A stretch of 64,000 nucleotides of DNA from Helopsaltes ochotensis. Its lineage: Eukaryota > Chordata > Aves > Passeriformes > Locustellidae. The notes under the pieces were generated by a model that was not told the DNA's origin, searched no databases, and saw only the letters and a list, made by a program, of their open reading frames with translations. Positions 11,276-23,600 of this stretch are shown here, one piece after another (position 1 is the first letter of the stretch; each line of letters begins with the position of its first letter). The stretch covers positions 126,461 to 190,460 of the forward strand of contig VXBM01000876.1 of the NCBI GenBank assembly GCA_013400155.1, read 5' to 3'. A program made the position numbers and the translations under genes.

Positions 11276-14200
11276 ATAATGCCCCAATGAAAGCTTATAA
11301 AGAATTAAAATATGACAACTGTCATAACAACAGAAAACATTGTTATAAGATGAGGTTGTTTCACTAATTTTTCCTGGCATCCCTGAGGATAAGCAGGCAC
11401 TTTGGTTCTCTGTTTTTCATTTTGTTTGCGTGATATCAACCCAAGCATCTAGGCTGCAGTGCTTTAAAACACAAACCTCGTAGAAGATTATCAAGCTGTG
11501 TGCAAACATACCGGAGATAGATTTGCCAGTATATTTGCAACATATTGTCTCTGGTACAATCACTCAATTACTAATAAAACCTCTGCAAACAAATGTGTCT
11601 TCAGTTTAAACAAGAATATAATAATACATATACTTTGAAACTGCAGAGCCTTCATAAACTAAATAAATCATCAGGCCACAGCAAAGAAAAGGATTACTCT
11701 TACTCCCAACCTAATGATAAAAGCAGTTTTTAAAGATGTCCTCAATAAAGGTCAGAAGAAAGTGTGGACAAAATCAGATTATTTGGATCCCCAATAGTTT
11801 CTTCTGGGTGTGGGCGACCTTCCCAGCCCAAAGAGATCTCATCCTCGACTGAGTCTCCTGAGCATTACCACACTACAACCATATGAACCAAAACATATGA
11901 AATTATTAGCACAGACCAATCTGAACAAACCATATCCGTAGCTGAAAGACAGGGAAAAACAGAGTTATTTTTGTAGTGAAAATAAACTTGTAAGTACAAG
12001 AGAAAACCTAATCTCTTTCTCACATAAATTCACAGACACTCTGGTGGCATTCATAAATGTTTTGAGAAGAAGTTGTCTTCACTTTCCATTAATTAAAAAC
12101 CATTGTCAAAGGAACCATATTTCAGAAGCTATGAGTCCATGTAGTGTCAACTTCAGACTCTTTAAAGAGATTTCAGGGTTGCTATATATATATAAAAAAA
12201 AGAGTAATAAAAATTAAACTTGATAAGCACTTCCAGTTGTCACTTATTATAGTTTTTGCTATATAGATATTAATTTCTCCACTGTATCAGGACTCTTTTA
12301 TTAGTCCATGCAGATGCTAAACAGACAAGGTCTGTGTAAATTTCCTTATTTTCCTGAAACAAGGATCTCTTGAAACTTGTGGTTTTCCGTTAAATAGTCT
12401 GAAACTTCAGCAGCTAAGAAGTTTACAACATAAAATGGTGAAAATTCTCAGCATAATCTGTTTTTATAGTAACTGGTGTTTGGTATAGTCATGGCTCTGA
12501 AAAAAAGTTATTTGTTTTTTGTTCACAGCTTTTGACAAGAAGAAATTGCTTTCATATTATTTCCCAGATTTACAGGAATAAGAGTTACAAATATTAAATA
12601 CAGATTTTAACTGTATAAAGTATGTAAAAAACCTGAAAACACAGCAAGAAAAAAAGAACATTTCAGACATAGGTCTGTACCTAATTTTGCCTAGCACTTC
12701 CTTCTTTCTATATAACTCTCTTCTTCCCCAGTTTTCTTCTGGAACTCAATATTTTCTTGATATCACCACTAAGAGTTTCTTCATTCTTATCTTTCTCCAA
12801 GATTCTTTTGCTCAGTAAAAATTAATGTCTTTGTTAGTCTTAAAACTGTTTGAGTCTTTTCTATTTACTTCTTTTTTTAACTGTTTCTCCTCTTATTATG
12901 TGTCCCAACTGTTAAAAAAAATGAATAAGGGAAAAAAAATAAAGTTTCATAGTTCTCCAGTTGAAGATAAAAGGAAAGGAGGGAGAGTACTGCAGATGTC
13001 AATTGTGAAAATTACCTTGTCTCCATGATCAGGCAGACCTTCAATTTATTGAACTACAGGGCACGCTACATGGTCTATTTAGTTTCTCATATTTGTTTCA
13101 CAGCACTGAACTGAAGGACCCAAATGATTTGAGCGCGGTTATTGATTAATTTTTTTTTTTTATTGCAGATATTGTTCCAGGCACTTCGGGGAAAAAAATA
13201 TAGGTATGCTTAAAAGAAAATAAATACATAAATAAGATGGCACTCTAGACTCCTTCTCTCTTGCTCTCTCTCTCCCACCACATGTTTATCCACTAGCCCA
13301 GCTCTGGAAAACTCCCTGAACAATTCATAACGATAGCAGGCACTTAGGGAAAAGCGAAGGGATATTTAAAACTAAAACATACACATAAATAAGACAGTAA
13401 GGCAGGCTATATGCATATGTCAGCGGAGATGTGAAAGCTGTCTGAAGAATCCTGTCAGTAGTAAGTGTGCCACAGGGCAGCTACGTGAACACTCAAATGA
13501 GATGGACCAAAATAATTCCTTCCCTGAGCAGTACCCGCAAGAGTGTGACTTAGCCATACAAAGGACACTGGCAGGACAACAGGGGATGTGAAAGCTCTGC
13601 CTGGAGGAGCACTGGCTGCTATTTTAATAAGATTTTTTTTTTTGAGTATTAAATCATACCTGAAAGGCTAAGGGAATATTTAAGCATTCAAAATTTGAGA
13701 GTCACACTTAAAAGTTGTGTAGTTAAAAATACAGAACTTTGCTGTGTTTTCATGGTCTTGTAAGTTTAATTCACGGCAAAAGGACAAATTTCTCCTTAAA
13801 CTGATTTCTGGAGTGACTTGGGTTATGGATGTATTCTAGGCCCTGGTGTGTCTGTTCCTACATATTAAAAACATTTTCTAAATGCCTTTGGCTAAATCAC
13901 AGAGAGGCTGCAAGTACCTACCAGGACTTCTCAAACAGAGAATGAGTCTGCAAACAGCTGCTGTTTCTCAATTCACACGCTTCCCAGTTTCTCACTAGTG
14001 CCTTCGTGTAGACAAACCCTTCCTAGGCACTGAAGCAGATTCTCTGCATCAAAAATGTCTCTTATTTGCGTTGCAATGAAGAGATTTCATACTTCGGTGT
14101 CAAACCATGTCGCTACAAGACAAACAGAAAGCACTTTAATCTCAAACTATGTCTACACCACGTACTGAAGGTGTGATGACAGTACAGACATCCCTTCTAG

Positions 14201-14539
14201 CTTGAATTTAGCTAGCATGGGAAATGAGAAGAGCCTGCATGTGCAAGTGTAAGCTAGCAGAAACCTGATGGGGACACACCCTTGGGCTGCTAAGGAATAA
14301 AGAGGAGCCACTCTTTGGGGTAACAGATTCCTGACAGAAGAATCATCCTGTTTCTGGCACTTCAGCCAATTGATCCATTATCTCCCTTCTTATCTTGTCT
14401 CTGACCCTAAAATGATTAATCCAGTCTTTTCCTGGATTATATTACTGTCCAGATTTTATATCTGCTCATAATTACTTGGGTTTTTTTTTTCCCCAAGTCT
14501 CTGCAAGTTTGAAGCTAACAAAGCATGCCCCTTAAAAGA

Positions 14540-14560
14540 CAAACAAACAAACAAACAAAC
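14540..14560. repeat. (CAAA)n microsatellite
   Basis: Five tetranucleotide units on the plus strand. Confidence 0.9.
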
Positions 14561-14745
14561 CCACCTGGCTTTGACTTAGAATATATAAAATATTCCTGTC
14601 AACAAGTGGCAAGCAGTCAGGGAGAGATGTCAAAAATAAAGGACATGTTAGAAGACTTCAGATGTTTCCTCGTGTCAGAGTTTCAGAAGAGTCTATAACC
14701 ATTACACAGCGGTACATGGCTCCTGCTTCTGCAACATAATCAAAT

Positions 14746-14762
14746 ATGTATATATATATATA
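14746..14762. repeat. (TA)n microsatellite
   Basis: A short TA dinucleotide run. Confidence 0.9.
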
Positions 14763-16450
14763 AGACTAATGATTATAAATAAAATTCAGAAGAAAATGTT
14801 GAAATTCTTAAACAAAATCTGAACATACAAAAATTTTTCAAGTGCTGCATTGATTAGAAGGAAACTGTTTCCCCACAGTAGATAGAATGAGATTTAATCT
14901 TGTTATGAATTAGAATAGAAGCACCTACGAATATACTATCCGGCAAAATGGAAAATCATGTTTTTGAGCAGGGCTATTAATCCTTATGCTAAGTGTGGCC
15001 TGTATGACATGAAAAAGAGTCAGGTTCAGCCACCACAGGAGCTGGAAGCTCCACTTGTTTGATAATGAAGAAACAAGTAGACGTTCTCTTTTGTTACAGC
15101 TCTAATTCACAGACTGTTCCATCTAACAGAATACTAATTACCTTAAGTGGATTTCACAGTTGACAGAGACCTTTGCTGGGAAGACAAGCTTGACAAAGGC
15201 AATTGAAACTTAGCTAATGAAGAATACGAGATCCACCTTTGAGGAATGTTAAGTAAGTGCTTCGCTTTTCATGAAAGGTAACTCTTTTATATGTAAAGTA
15301 ACCATAGAAATGTCAACATTTCATTTTTAGACACCTTGCTAAGTTCTGCAGAGGGTTATCAAATTACCTTTAGGCTTTCCTTTACTGTAATTACATTTAT
15401 TCATAGAGCATTTCCTCGCAGAGAAGCCGTGTGAACCAATCCTGAAAAAGGCACACTTAATGTTTGCTTAGCACAGCTTAATCAAACCCGTCTTCATATT
15501 GACAATCACAGGATGGCAATTTTTCTTTTCCTTGCAAATGAGGGCTATGCAGATGTGTGCTCGGTTATTACACTTTGTTACTTGAAACACATAAAAGCAC
15601 AGGTGAGAGCCAGTACTGAAAAAATAATGCTCTTTTGGGATCATCTTACCTTGGGTAGCTCAAAATATGCAAATAACCGCTGCCTTTGGTGCTTGCTGCT
15701 TGAGCTCGTGCCAGCTTGGAAATGAAATGAATTTGGGATGCTTTAGAAGCTACTGAAAAAGATGAGCAAAAGCTTGCTTGTGTGGTTGGCTGGGGTTCAG
15801 TCAGGATCAAAACAACCCAATCCAAAAGCTTTGAGATTAACACCCTCCCCCCCAAACCCTTTTATTAATACAAAAATTTTCTTCTTCAATGTAGAAGATC
15901 TGATGGTACTACAACGTTCTTACACACTGCAGGGTGCACTGATGTGGTCCTGTGCTACTGTGAGTGTTTTTCGGCTCACCTGCATTTTTCAGGGAATTAT
16001 GTCTTTAGGTTTCAGCATCAGTAGGATGCTTGATATGCAGATAAATTAAAGTTGTTCACGTACTGGAAAGTTTCAAAGACTTCTTAAAGCCAGAAAGCAG
16101 TTGATTTTCCAGCTATTCCAGGTTTTACCGAAGAAGCCAATCAGAGAAAGATTCCTTTGAAAATGATCTAGTTTAGAGTTGTTGCTCTCCCTTTTCTCAA
16201 TCATGTCCTACATGATAGTTTCAATTATTTATTACAAGGCAATGGTAAAAAAGTGTTAATTAGCAAAGATGAAAAAGACTGACTCAATGGGAGCTCCTGT
16301 AAAGGAGCTCTTATTTCTAATGCCTGAGGTGACCACTAATTTACAGCTTTTGATAGCTTGCATGCATGGTTCACAGAATAAATTGGTCTTGGGGAAAATA
16401 CACTGTGCACCTTATTCACTGTGGTTAATAAAGAAGATCTAGCTTTTGCT

Positions 16451-16488
16451 GTTGTTTTGGTTTTGTTTTTGTTTTGTTTTTTTTTTTT
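16451..16488 (+). repeat. T/G-only low-complexity tract
   Basis: Only T and G on the plus strand, in TTTTG-like units ending in a run of 12 T. Confidence 0.85.
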
Positions 16489-17197
16489 AGTTTGTGCAAT
16501 TTAGTTTTGATAAAACGGTTTAACTTGGCAGTGTTAGAAGTTAAAATATGCAAAGAGAGAAAGAATGACACTGGAACTACACAATTTTCTCCATTCAGCT
16601 GAAATGCCCATACCCAACCCAAGAGGCCAGCTCTAAAAATAATCATGCTTTTTTACCCATTTCTGTGCCAATCTCAGCTAGTCTTTTGCATCTTATTAAA
16701 AACTCCTTTAAAAATACTAACGTCCCAAGATCTTTGCTTTTTCTGTTTGTCTTAGTAACAATAAGAAAGAGGAAAAACAACATATGACTTGATGATTATG
16801 TTAATAATGGAAATCATACAGAAGGCTGAAAATAAAATTTCTCTTAATCATAATGCATCAAAAATATCTTCATATTTTAGTTTTAAATTTAATCACAGCT
16901 AGACCTACACAACAGTGTGCAACAAGTTTCTTAACAAAATTAAGTACTTCAAGTAATTAGAATACTGAACAAGAGTAAACAATACAGTTGCCAGAGGTCT
17001 AGCTTGACTCTTTGTTTGCCTGTAATCTCCAATGGAAATATCAGCTTGTTTCTTGAAAATTGGTACACAGGAATTCATATTTATCACTGGTTGTCCTAGC
17101 TGGATTTCATAGAGATGTGGCTGATACCTTATTTGCATGTGAAGGATTCTGTCTCTCCCTCCCTGCCCCTCCTTTATTCCAAACTCTCCTAGTCATT

Positions 17198-17292
17198 ACA
17201 AAAACAAAGCAAAACAAACAAAAAACCCCACAAACAAAAACAAACAAAATCCAACCACTAAAACACCCACAAAAAAAACCAAATCAACTAAA
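17198..17292 (+). repeat. A/C-rich low-complexity tract
   Basis: About 95 bp almost entirely of A and C with a few T and one G. It is the same class as the tracts at 45849, 54717, 56195 and 63360, and it lies 1.3 kb from a T/G tract at 18559 that has the opposite strand composition. Confidence 0.85.
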
Positions 17293-18558
17293 TTAGGTCT
17301 AGTACTTTTGTTCATTAATTTTGGCACTTAACATTCTTAGGTCAAGAGAACCATGTAAAATTTTCTAGTAACCACTGGGGGAGACTAGGAGTTCCAAGGA
17401 TCCAAGATGTGCCACACCTCACTCACAGCAAGTCCTTCAAGGAAAGCAGGAGTCTGGAATTCTGAGTATCTTTTTCTTTACCTCAGGTCATTGGCTTGGT
17501 GTTCAGGTGGTTGAAATTGCTGGAATATTTTTTTTCCAACGATGTCTGAAAATGTGAGGGTTTTGACCCAGAACCCAGACTGTCCATTTACTTCTTTCCA
17601 GTCTTGCTGCTCTTGCTCATGCCTGTGTTCTTTATGTTGTTTCCCAACATCACAGCCATGCAGGACCAATTCAAACTTCCAAGCAGATGAATTCACACGA
17701 AAAACTCACTCTTTTCTAAATTCTTTATGTTTAGATCTTTCAAGCCTTTCAGATCTTCCTCAATTAACACCTCTCCACTTAGCCTATTTTCCTTGTTTAT
17801 TTGTTCATTTAGTTGTTGTTTTCTTTATTAATGAGATATTAACTGACAGTCTGTGATGTTTCTCATGCTTCAAGGTTTTTCATCTCCCGATGAGCCTTGC
17901 TGAACATGAAATGAGAACAATGAACAAAGTCATTGTGAGAGTTAAACTAAAAAGGGACTATGAAATGGTAGGGTCCAGAATCAACAGCAGCAGATGAAAG
18001 ATTAACAATATGCTGCTGTTGTGATGAGTTCATTATCACCATGTTCTAGTCAGAACAAAGGTGTGAAAGGAGATGAAGGTTTAATAAATTTAGAATGTGA
18101 TGTGAAAATAAATGAGATAATCACAGTCTATGCGAAATTGCTATGGGCTTCAGGACATTTAAAATCCAGGAACAACTAAAATTCAGATACTTCCAAACTA
18201 ACTGAAATATTTCAACTGTATAGATGGAGAGGTAAATTTATTGGTCTGAGCATCTGAGGTGCATGTCCTCACCTGGAGAGGAGTTTTTGGAGCTCAGTTT
18301 TTTTAAAAGATGTGGTAATACTTGATTTTACTGTTTGAATGGCAGAAAGTAATGATTTTCATTTAATTGCCATTCTGTTCTTCAGCTCCTTAACATTCTG
18401 GAAAATATTTTGGATATTTAGCATAAATGAAGACAGACAGAGTTTTACAAACAGTGATTGTCCCCATTATCTTATAGAAGCTTCCAGCCCTCTTTCATTG
18501 TCCTTTACTGCCCTCTCTGCATTGACCAGAAGGCCCATTAAGAGCAGATGTGTAGTTC
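17293..18558. other. Noncoding, nothing recognised
   Basis: Ordinary AT-rich sequence. Open frames of 72-104 codons around 17478-17856 have no recognisable domain. Confidence 0.5.
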
Positions 18559-18695
18559 TTTTTTGGTTTTGTTTTGGGTTTTTTGGGGGGGTGGGGTGGG
18601 GTTTTTGTTTTTGGTTTTTTGGGGGTTTTCTTGGTTTTTTTTGTTTTTTTGTTTTTTTGTTTTTTTGGTTTTTTTTTTTTGGTTGTTTTTTTTTT
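18559..18695 (+). repeat. T/G-only tract with G-quadruplex potential
   Basis: This 137-bp stretch contains no A and a single C (at 18630). Four G runs at 18576-18578, 18585-18591, 18593-18596 and 18598-18601 are separated by loops of 6, 1 and 1 nt, which fits the usual intramolecular G-quadruplex pattern. A fifth run lies at 18621-18625. Overlapping open frames on both strands are artefacts of the composition (Phe/Gly/Trp-rich on plus, Lys/Pro/Gln-rich on minus). Confidence 0.9.
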
Positions 18696-20780
18696 CGGCA
18701 TATTTGCATGTCTTCCCATGCAGTGTCTGTATTTTACCAAAAAGGGAAAGGACTCGTAGGTGATTTCAGAGATTGTGCTCAGATATTTCTTTTAGCCAGG
18801 GCCAGTGCCAACACCAAACGTAAAAAAATAATTTAAAAATACACACAGCAGGGGGTATAATCTGCTGGTGTTGAGGTGGGAGCATTTTCTTTACACTGAT
18901 TCTTTTCTCTTTCACTTTCTGGTGGTGAAAAAAAAAAAAAAATCTGTCACTCAGTTTTAGAGATTGGTTCTGGGAGTAGGCAGTAGGCTTAACCAATCAG
19001 GAAATTAGAGTCCCTATCATGCAGCTTCTCTAGTGAATCACAGAAGGGAGTGAAACAAAGCAAAAGGGGATTTATTAAAGATAAAATTTAATTAAAAGGA
19101 CCGAATATGAAATATAATAAATATTAAAATAAAGAAATGCCTTCTGGGGCAGGTAGTGACATGAACATGGGATTAGTTTTAATAAGGTGAATAACCCTTC
19201 ACTAATATGAGTATTGGGGTCAGAGTCTAGCCTAAGCATTTGAATATTTTCTTGGGTTAAAATTATTCATTTTCAGATATGAAACAGCTTTTTTCTCTTC
19301 TAGCTGCACATAATTTTGAAAATTGTTTGGTGGACAAAAAAGAAATAAGGATTGAAAACTAAAAGTTTTGGTTTTGTAAGGAGGGGGAATTAAAGCCTCT
19401 TCTGTTTTAATTAAGTTCTTCAAGTTTCAGTTGAGATACCAGAAGTACCATTGGTGCACCAGAAGACACAAAAAAATGAGTTAACTCATGTTCCTGTACA
19501 AAAGTGGATGACAAGTAAAACTAAAATGGCAAGGCACATTATGCAGATTTTTTGTGACTGGCAGCTAAAGATTTACATAAAATTAAAATAACCTTTAAAA
19601 TTAGGACAACCAGGTCACTCTAATGTGATCTGAATTACTGAGCTAATGATATTCTTATCCTTCCATGTTTTATAGCCACTGCTGCTGAAAATCCAAAGCT
19701 GTGCAAGAAAAGTTAAGTTGGAAGAGCTACCCTGAGAAAACCACAACATGCTGCATTGGTGGCACATCTGAAGGCAAAATACAGTTCTTAAGTAGGCACT
19801 TAGAGACAGAAATGTCTAGAACTAAAAATAAACAAAACAGCTATTATTTCATATTACACTTCTTTCGATGTTTCAGGCCAGTGGGTATGTTTGGGGTTTT
19901 TTTGGGTTTTTTTAATGCAGACAGAGATTTGATTTGGGTGCATATTCTTAATATACTATAAAGAACAAGACTGCAAAGTCATCGGCTAAACAGCAGTAAT
20001 GAAATTAGCAAATAATAGTTAATTGATTTTCTGAAAAGTATAGTCAGGATCCAGCTGCATAAAAGGTACTTTTTTGCTGTACTACTGGTAAAAACAAACC
20101 CAAAACTGGATTAAGTGGCCAGCTGGGGATACTGACCCCATAATTGAAGACCTGAGTGGTAAACAAGTATTTTAATTATCTCAGTGAAAAGAGTGTCCAG
20201 GGGGAGAGGGGAGGAGTGACCAGAGTACATGGCATTCTGGCAGTCCTCTAAAGATCCAATCATTGCTCGAGACCATAAATCAGAGGAATCATAAAGAATA
20301 TATAATCTTTGCGATTTTATAATCTCATGTTTTCCATTTCAGGCTCTCCAATGGATGGCAGAATCCAGGCTGCTAGTTGTAAATAACCAGGTAGGCAGAC
20401 TTCCTTGCTTTCAGGACAGGAATTTTAGCTCTGTTTCATGAGTGAGTCTCTTTGTCCTTTGTGTGGGAGGCTGTTTTTCACAGCCTTTTAATGATAAAAA
20501 TGATGACACATTTTTTGAATGGTTTCAGTAGGGTTCTTAGATGTGCTGTGCCTAAATTTATCCTTAAGCAGATTATATATAGCTGGCTACGAGCTTCTCT
20601 TCCTATTAGAGAATGCTTCCAACCCCATGTAAATACAGACATACGCTTGCAACCTCTGTGCAGCTGTAGGCACATAATTCTTAAGTAACTTGATTCATTC
20701 ACTCCAAACATGGGGCAGTGATGCCCGGGGGGTACACACATCTCAGTATTTTGAGCAGGGATTTGCATGTAAGCACAGAA
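18696..20780. other. Unique AT-rich noncoding sequence
   Basis: No gene or transposon is recognised. Open frames are below 90 codons and uninformative. Confidence 0.55.
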
Positions 20781-20789
20781 ATCACTGCT

Positions 20790-21115
20790 GATAAAACGTG
20801 TGGCCGATGCGAGGATTTGGTTTGAGCGCTAAATAATTATAACCCATGCCTTGCACTGGTCTGAAACGATGGGGGTTGCAATGGTTGATGTTTGTGTGAC
20901 TGGTGCTGGGTCTGTCTGTGCTCCGAGGCAGCGCCAATTCAAAGGCAGGCAGCCTGAGCAGGGTGTTTGAACTCTCAGCACTGTTCATTAGTTCCCTGAG
21001 CTCCCAGCCCCGCTGCTCCTCACCGCACAGCCCCCGTTTTGCTGCTCTCTGCAAAACTCTTGGAGTGTTGGTAGAAAGCATTTGCGTCTTCCTTAAAGTC
21101 CCTTCACCCTCGATA
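20790..21115. other. CpG- and GC-enriched patch, possible regulatory element
   Basis: Twelve CpG dinucleotides lie between about 20797 and 21111, with local G+C well above the background. Both strands carry open frames of 91-99 codons (21081-20782 minus, 20903-21178 plus) that match no family I know. Homeodomain-type TAATTA sites flank it near 20833. It is too small and weak for a classic CpG island. A distal enhancer, an old exon or a repeat are all possible. Confidence 0.3.
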
Positions 21116-23314
21116 CTCTGTGCTCATTACAGCAAAATCAGCTCTAAAAGAAAGAAAATGCGATTTTCATCTAAATAAAAAGGAATTGGGGTCCTACCTG
21201 TAGTACAGCAAAGGTTCCTAAGGACAGACAGCTCTTGTGGGGTTTATATTGGAATAACAAACTTAGGTATTAAAAAAATTAATTTAAATAAACCTATCTT
21301 AAGGTCTTCTAAACTCAGAAATCATGGACAGGAGCAGTTAGGTGGTGGTAACCCTTTTAGGTGGCACTGAAGGTATGGATGCTTGAATGTTTTATTCTGA
21401 TCTCATGTCCACACTAGAAAAGCAAAGCTGAAAAATTATGAAAATAACAAGTAAAAAATACTAGATAAAATTTTTATAGTGAAAAAAAAAAGTCTCGGTC
21501 TCTCTGGTGTTTTCAGCAAAAGCATCAGGAAAAGCTGATTATAGAATTCTATGTGAAAGACAAAAAAATACTGAATTTTGAAAGGTTCTTTTTAATTTCT
21601 TGGAGAAAAGGCTATCAAACACCTGAGCACCATGCAAGCAAATGTATGATTGCCTCACACAGAGACACTGGCTGGTGTGATTTAACCTAATGACTCCGGG
21701 TTGAGTTGTTGGAGACTGTCATCATATACTTGTGTATGTCTGTGTTTGTAAGCAGGGAAGATTAACTGTGAGACAAATGAAAATCAAGATCTTTGGGCAA
21801 AAGACCTGGGACTAGGTGAAATGTAATACCTCTGGTGCTGAAGAGCTCAAACTAAATTAGCTAAAACTCTCCCTTCTACATTTGATATCCATGAATCTGT
21901 GTTTTCTTATGCTTCAAGAGCATATTAATGCATCCCTTAAGAGTAGAAGCGCTTTTATGTTTTAATGACACATTTATCCCCAATACAAGTACTGCGTGGC
22001 CACGTGTGTTACTGCGACCTGTTAGAACTCCTGCAGCAACATCACGTCTCCCAAATGCAACGTTGCAGCCTGTATTTGCAGAAGCACTTAAGCTATGGGA
22101 TGTAATGCATTTCCTTCTCAAATCAGCCCAGGTTTGCTGAATTCACTCACATACAAGTCTGTAGAGAGTAAAAGAGTACTTCAGGTTCCATAAAAGTTTC
22201 GCTTAATGACTGCTTTGATTGCTGTGGTTTTCACCTCAAATTTTATGTTTGAGTATTCGGTGCCTTTCTTCCAAATCTATAGCAGGAGAATTTTTCCTAC
22301 AGTAATCAAACTGGCTTTTTTTTTTTTCTTTTTGCTTTTCAGTTTTTCATCCTGAATGTAACTAGCTTATTATTAATTAGCCCATTGGCACTACTGCTTG
22401 TTAATTACCGTTTGGTAATTGTTTTTTAACTGGATTACTAGTAAACCTTCTAATAGACCCGTATAAAAGAGAATCTTAAAAAGAGCACTTTTCAGTTGCT
22501 TTAAAAATCAAATCTGAAAGGAAAGGGCTTTCTCATAGGTCTGTGTAGAAATAGAAGCATACTGATAAATAAATGTACTGGGCTACATACAAAATTAGAT
22601 TTTTAATTAAAAAAAACTCCATGGTTTTTTTTTTGCTCAGCCTAGGGGAAAATGTCAAAAGGTCTGACATATGAAAAAAAAGCTGCCACTCACCCAGTGA
22701 AAGTCATCTCTTTTGAAGTTGCTGCAGTTAAGGCATTCTTAAACTTGAATATCTAAAAAAAAATTATAAAGGTAGCTAAATTTTAAAATATTTTCTGTTG
22801 TATAAAAAGTTCTTATTAGTGAAGTCTGACATGGACACACAATGTCATAAATATTAATAAGCCACTTAGAGAATAAATATCTAAAAAGTTAGTAAATGCA
22901 CAGTTTCTAAGCAACTCAAGTCATTGTGTTCCTCCCCTGGTTTCCATTATAGATCTGTATTCCACAGTCCTTCTCCTCACTAGCACATTTTGACATTGAA
23001 TGTTCAGCAGTGATATTCGAATTGAGTTTTTTGCCTAGGAGCCATAAGTTCAGACACTATATACTCATTTTCAGTACAATCTGTGACCACAAAAGACACA
23101 CAAGAAACTGTTTTTCATTTCCATTTTGACTATGCAGTACAATTACCACAGTTCAGTCACCTTGGACATTTCATGCCACATTTCTGTCTTACATTTTTCC
23201 CTATTTCCTGAACTCTTCTTACGATACCCTTCTTCATAAAATATTCTATGAAGGCTTTAAATGAAAGGTGAAATATGGAATTATTTAAATCAGGAGAAAG
23301 GCTAAAAAGCTGCA
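21116..23314. other. Unique AT-rich noncoding sequence
   Basis: No gene or repeat is recognised. A short inverted repeat AATTACC/GGTAATT with a 4-nt centre lies at 22403-22420, within a TAATTA-rich stretch. Confidence 0.5.
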
Positions 23315-23600
23315 GGGTAAAGCTGCCACTCAAAGGGAGCTTGGCAAGCTGGAAAAACCTCATGAAGCTCAACACAGGAAAGCGCAGAGCCTTGCACTTG
23401 GGGCTCAATATTCCCACACACCTCTGCAGTCTGGTTGCTGGTGAGCCATGGGGTTATCTGGAGAGGCTGGAATGTGCATCAGAGATTTGGGCTGGGCCAG
23501 GCCCTGAGCACCCTCATCCAACTCCAGAGTGGAATCAGGGTTGAAGCTGCTTTTGAGTCAGGTGCTGGATGAAATATCTCCAAAAACCCTTCCTGGAAAA
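23315..23600 (+). mobile_element. CR1 LINE fragment with internal deletion
   Basis: CR1 is the dominant avian non-LTR retrotransposon. Its ORF2 encodes an APE-type endonuclease and a reverse transcriptase. Here 23322-23445 resembles the region just downstream of the CR1 RT core: 'GGAGCTTGGCAAGCTGG' and then 'AACCTCATGAAGCTCAAC', encoding NLMKLN, followed by ALHLG, which is close to the family's NLMKFN...VLHLG. From about 23495 the sequence jumps to the 3' tail: GGCCCTGAGCACCCTCATCCA, a GCTGCTTTTGAG stretch, GGATGAAATATCTCC, and CCCTTCC at the end. The several hundred bases normally between these blocks are missing. The copy is dead, 5'-truncated and well diverged. Confidence 0.75.

Larger units (their letters stand above)
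11276..17197. other. Unique AT-rich noncoding sequence
   Basis: About 6 kb with no recognisable gene or transposon. It contains small microsatellites at 14540-14560 and 14746-14762, a T/G tract at 16451-16488, and a short GAGCTCC/GGAGCTC inverted repeat at 16291-16310. Open frames are under 100 codons. Confidence 0.55.

Noticed and set aside
16291..16310. GAGCTCC/GGAGCTC inverted repeat followed by T-rich sequence, terminator-like
   Set aside because: Intrinsic terminators are a bacterial feature, and this is vertebrate DNA. Arms of 7 bp are expected by chance.
18339..18836. 165-codon plus-strand open frame, the longest without N
   Set aside because: Its length comes from the T/G tract at 18559-18695, which lacks A and so cannot form stop codons on that strand except TGA.
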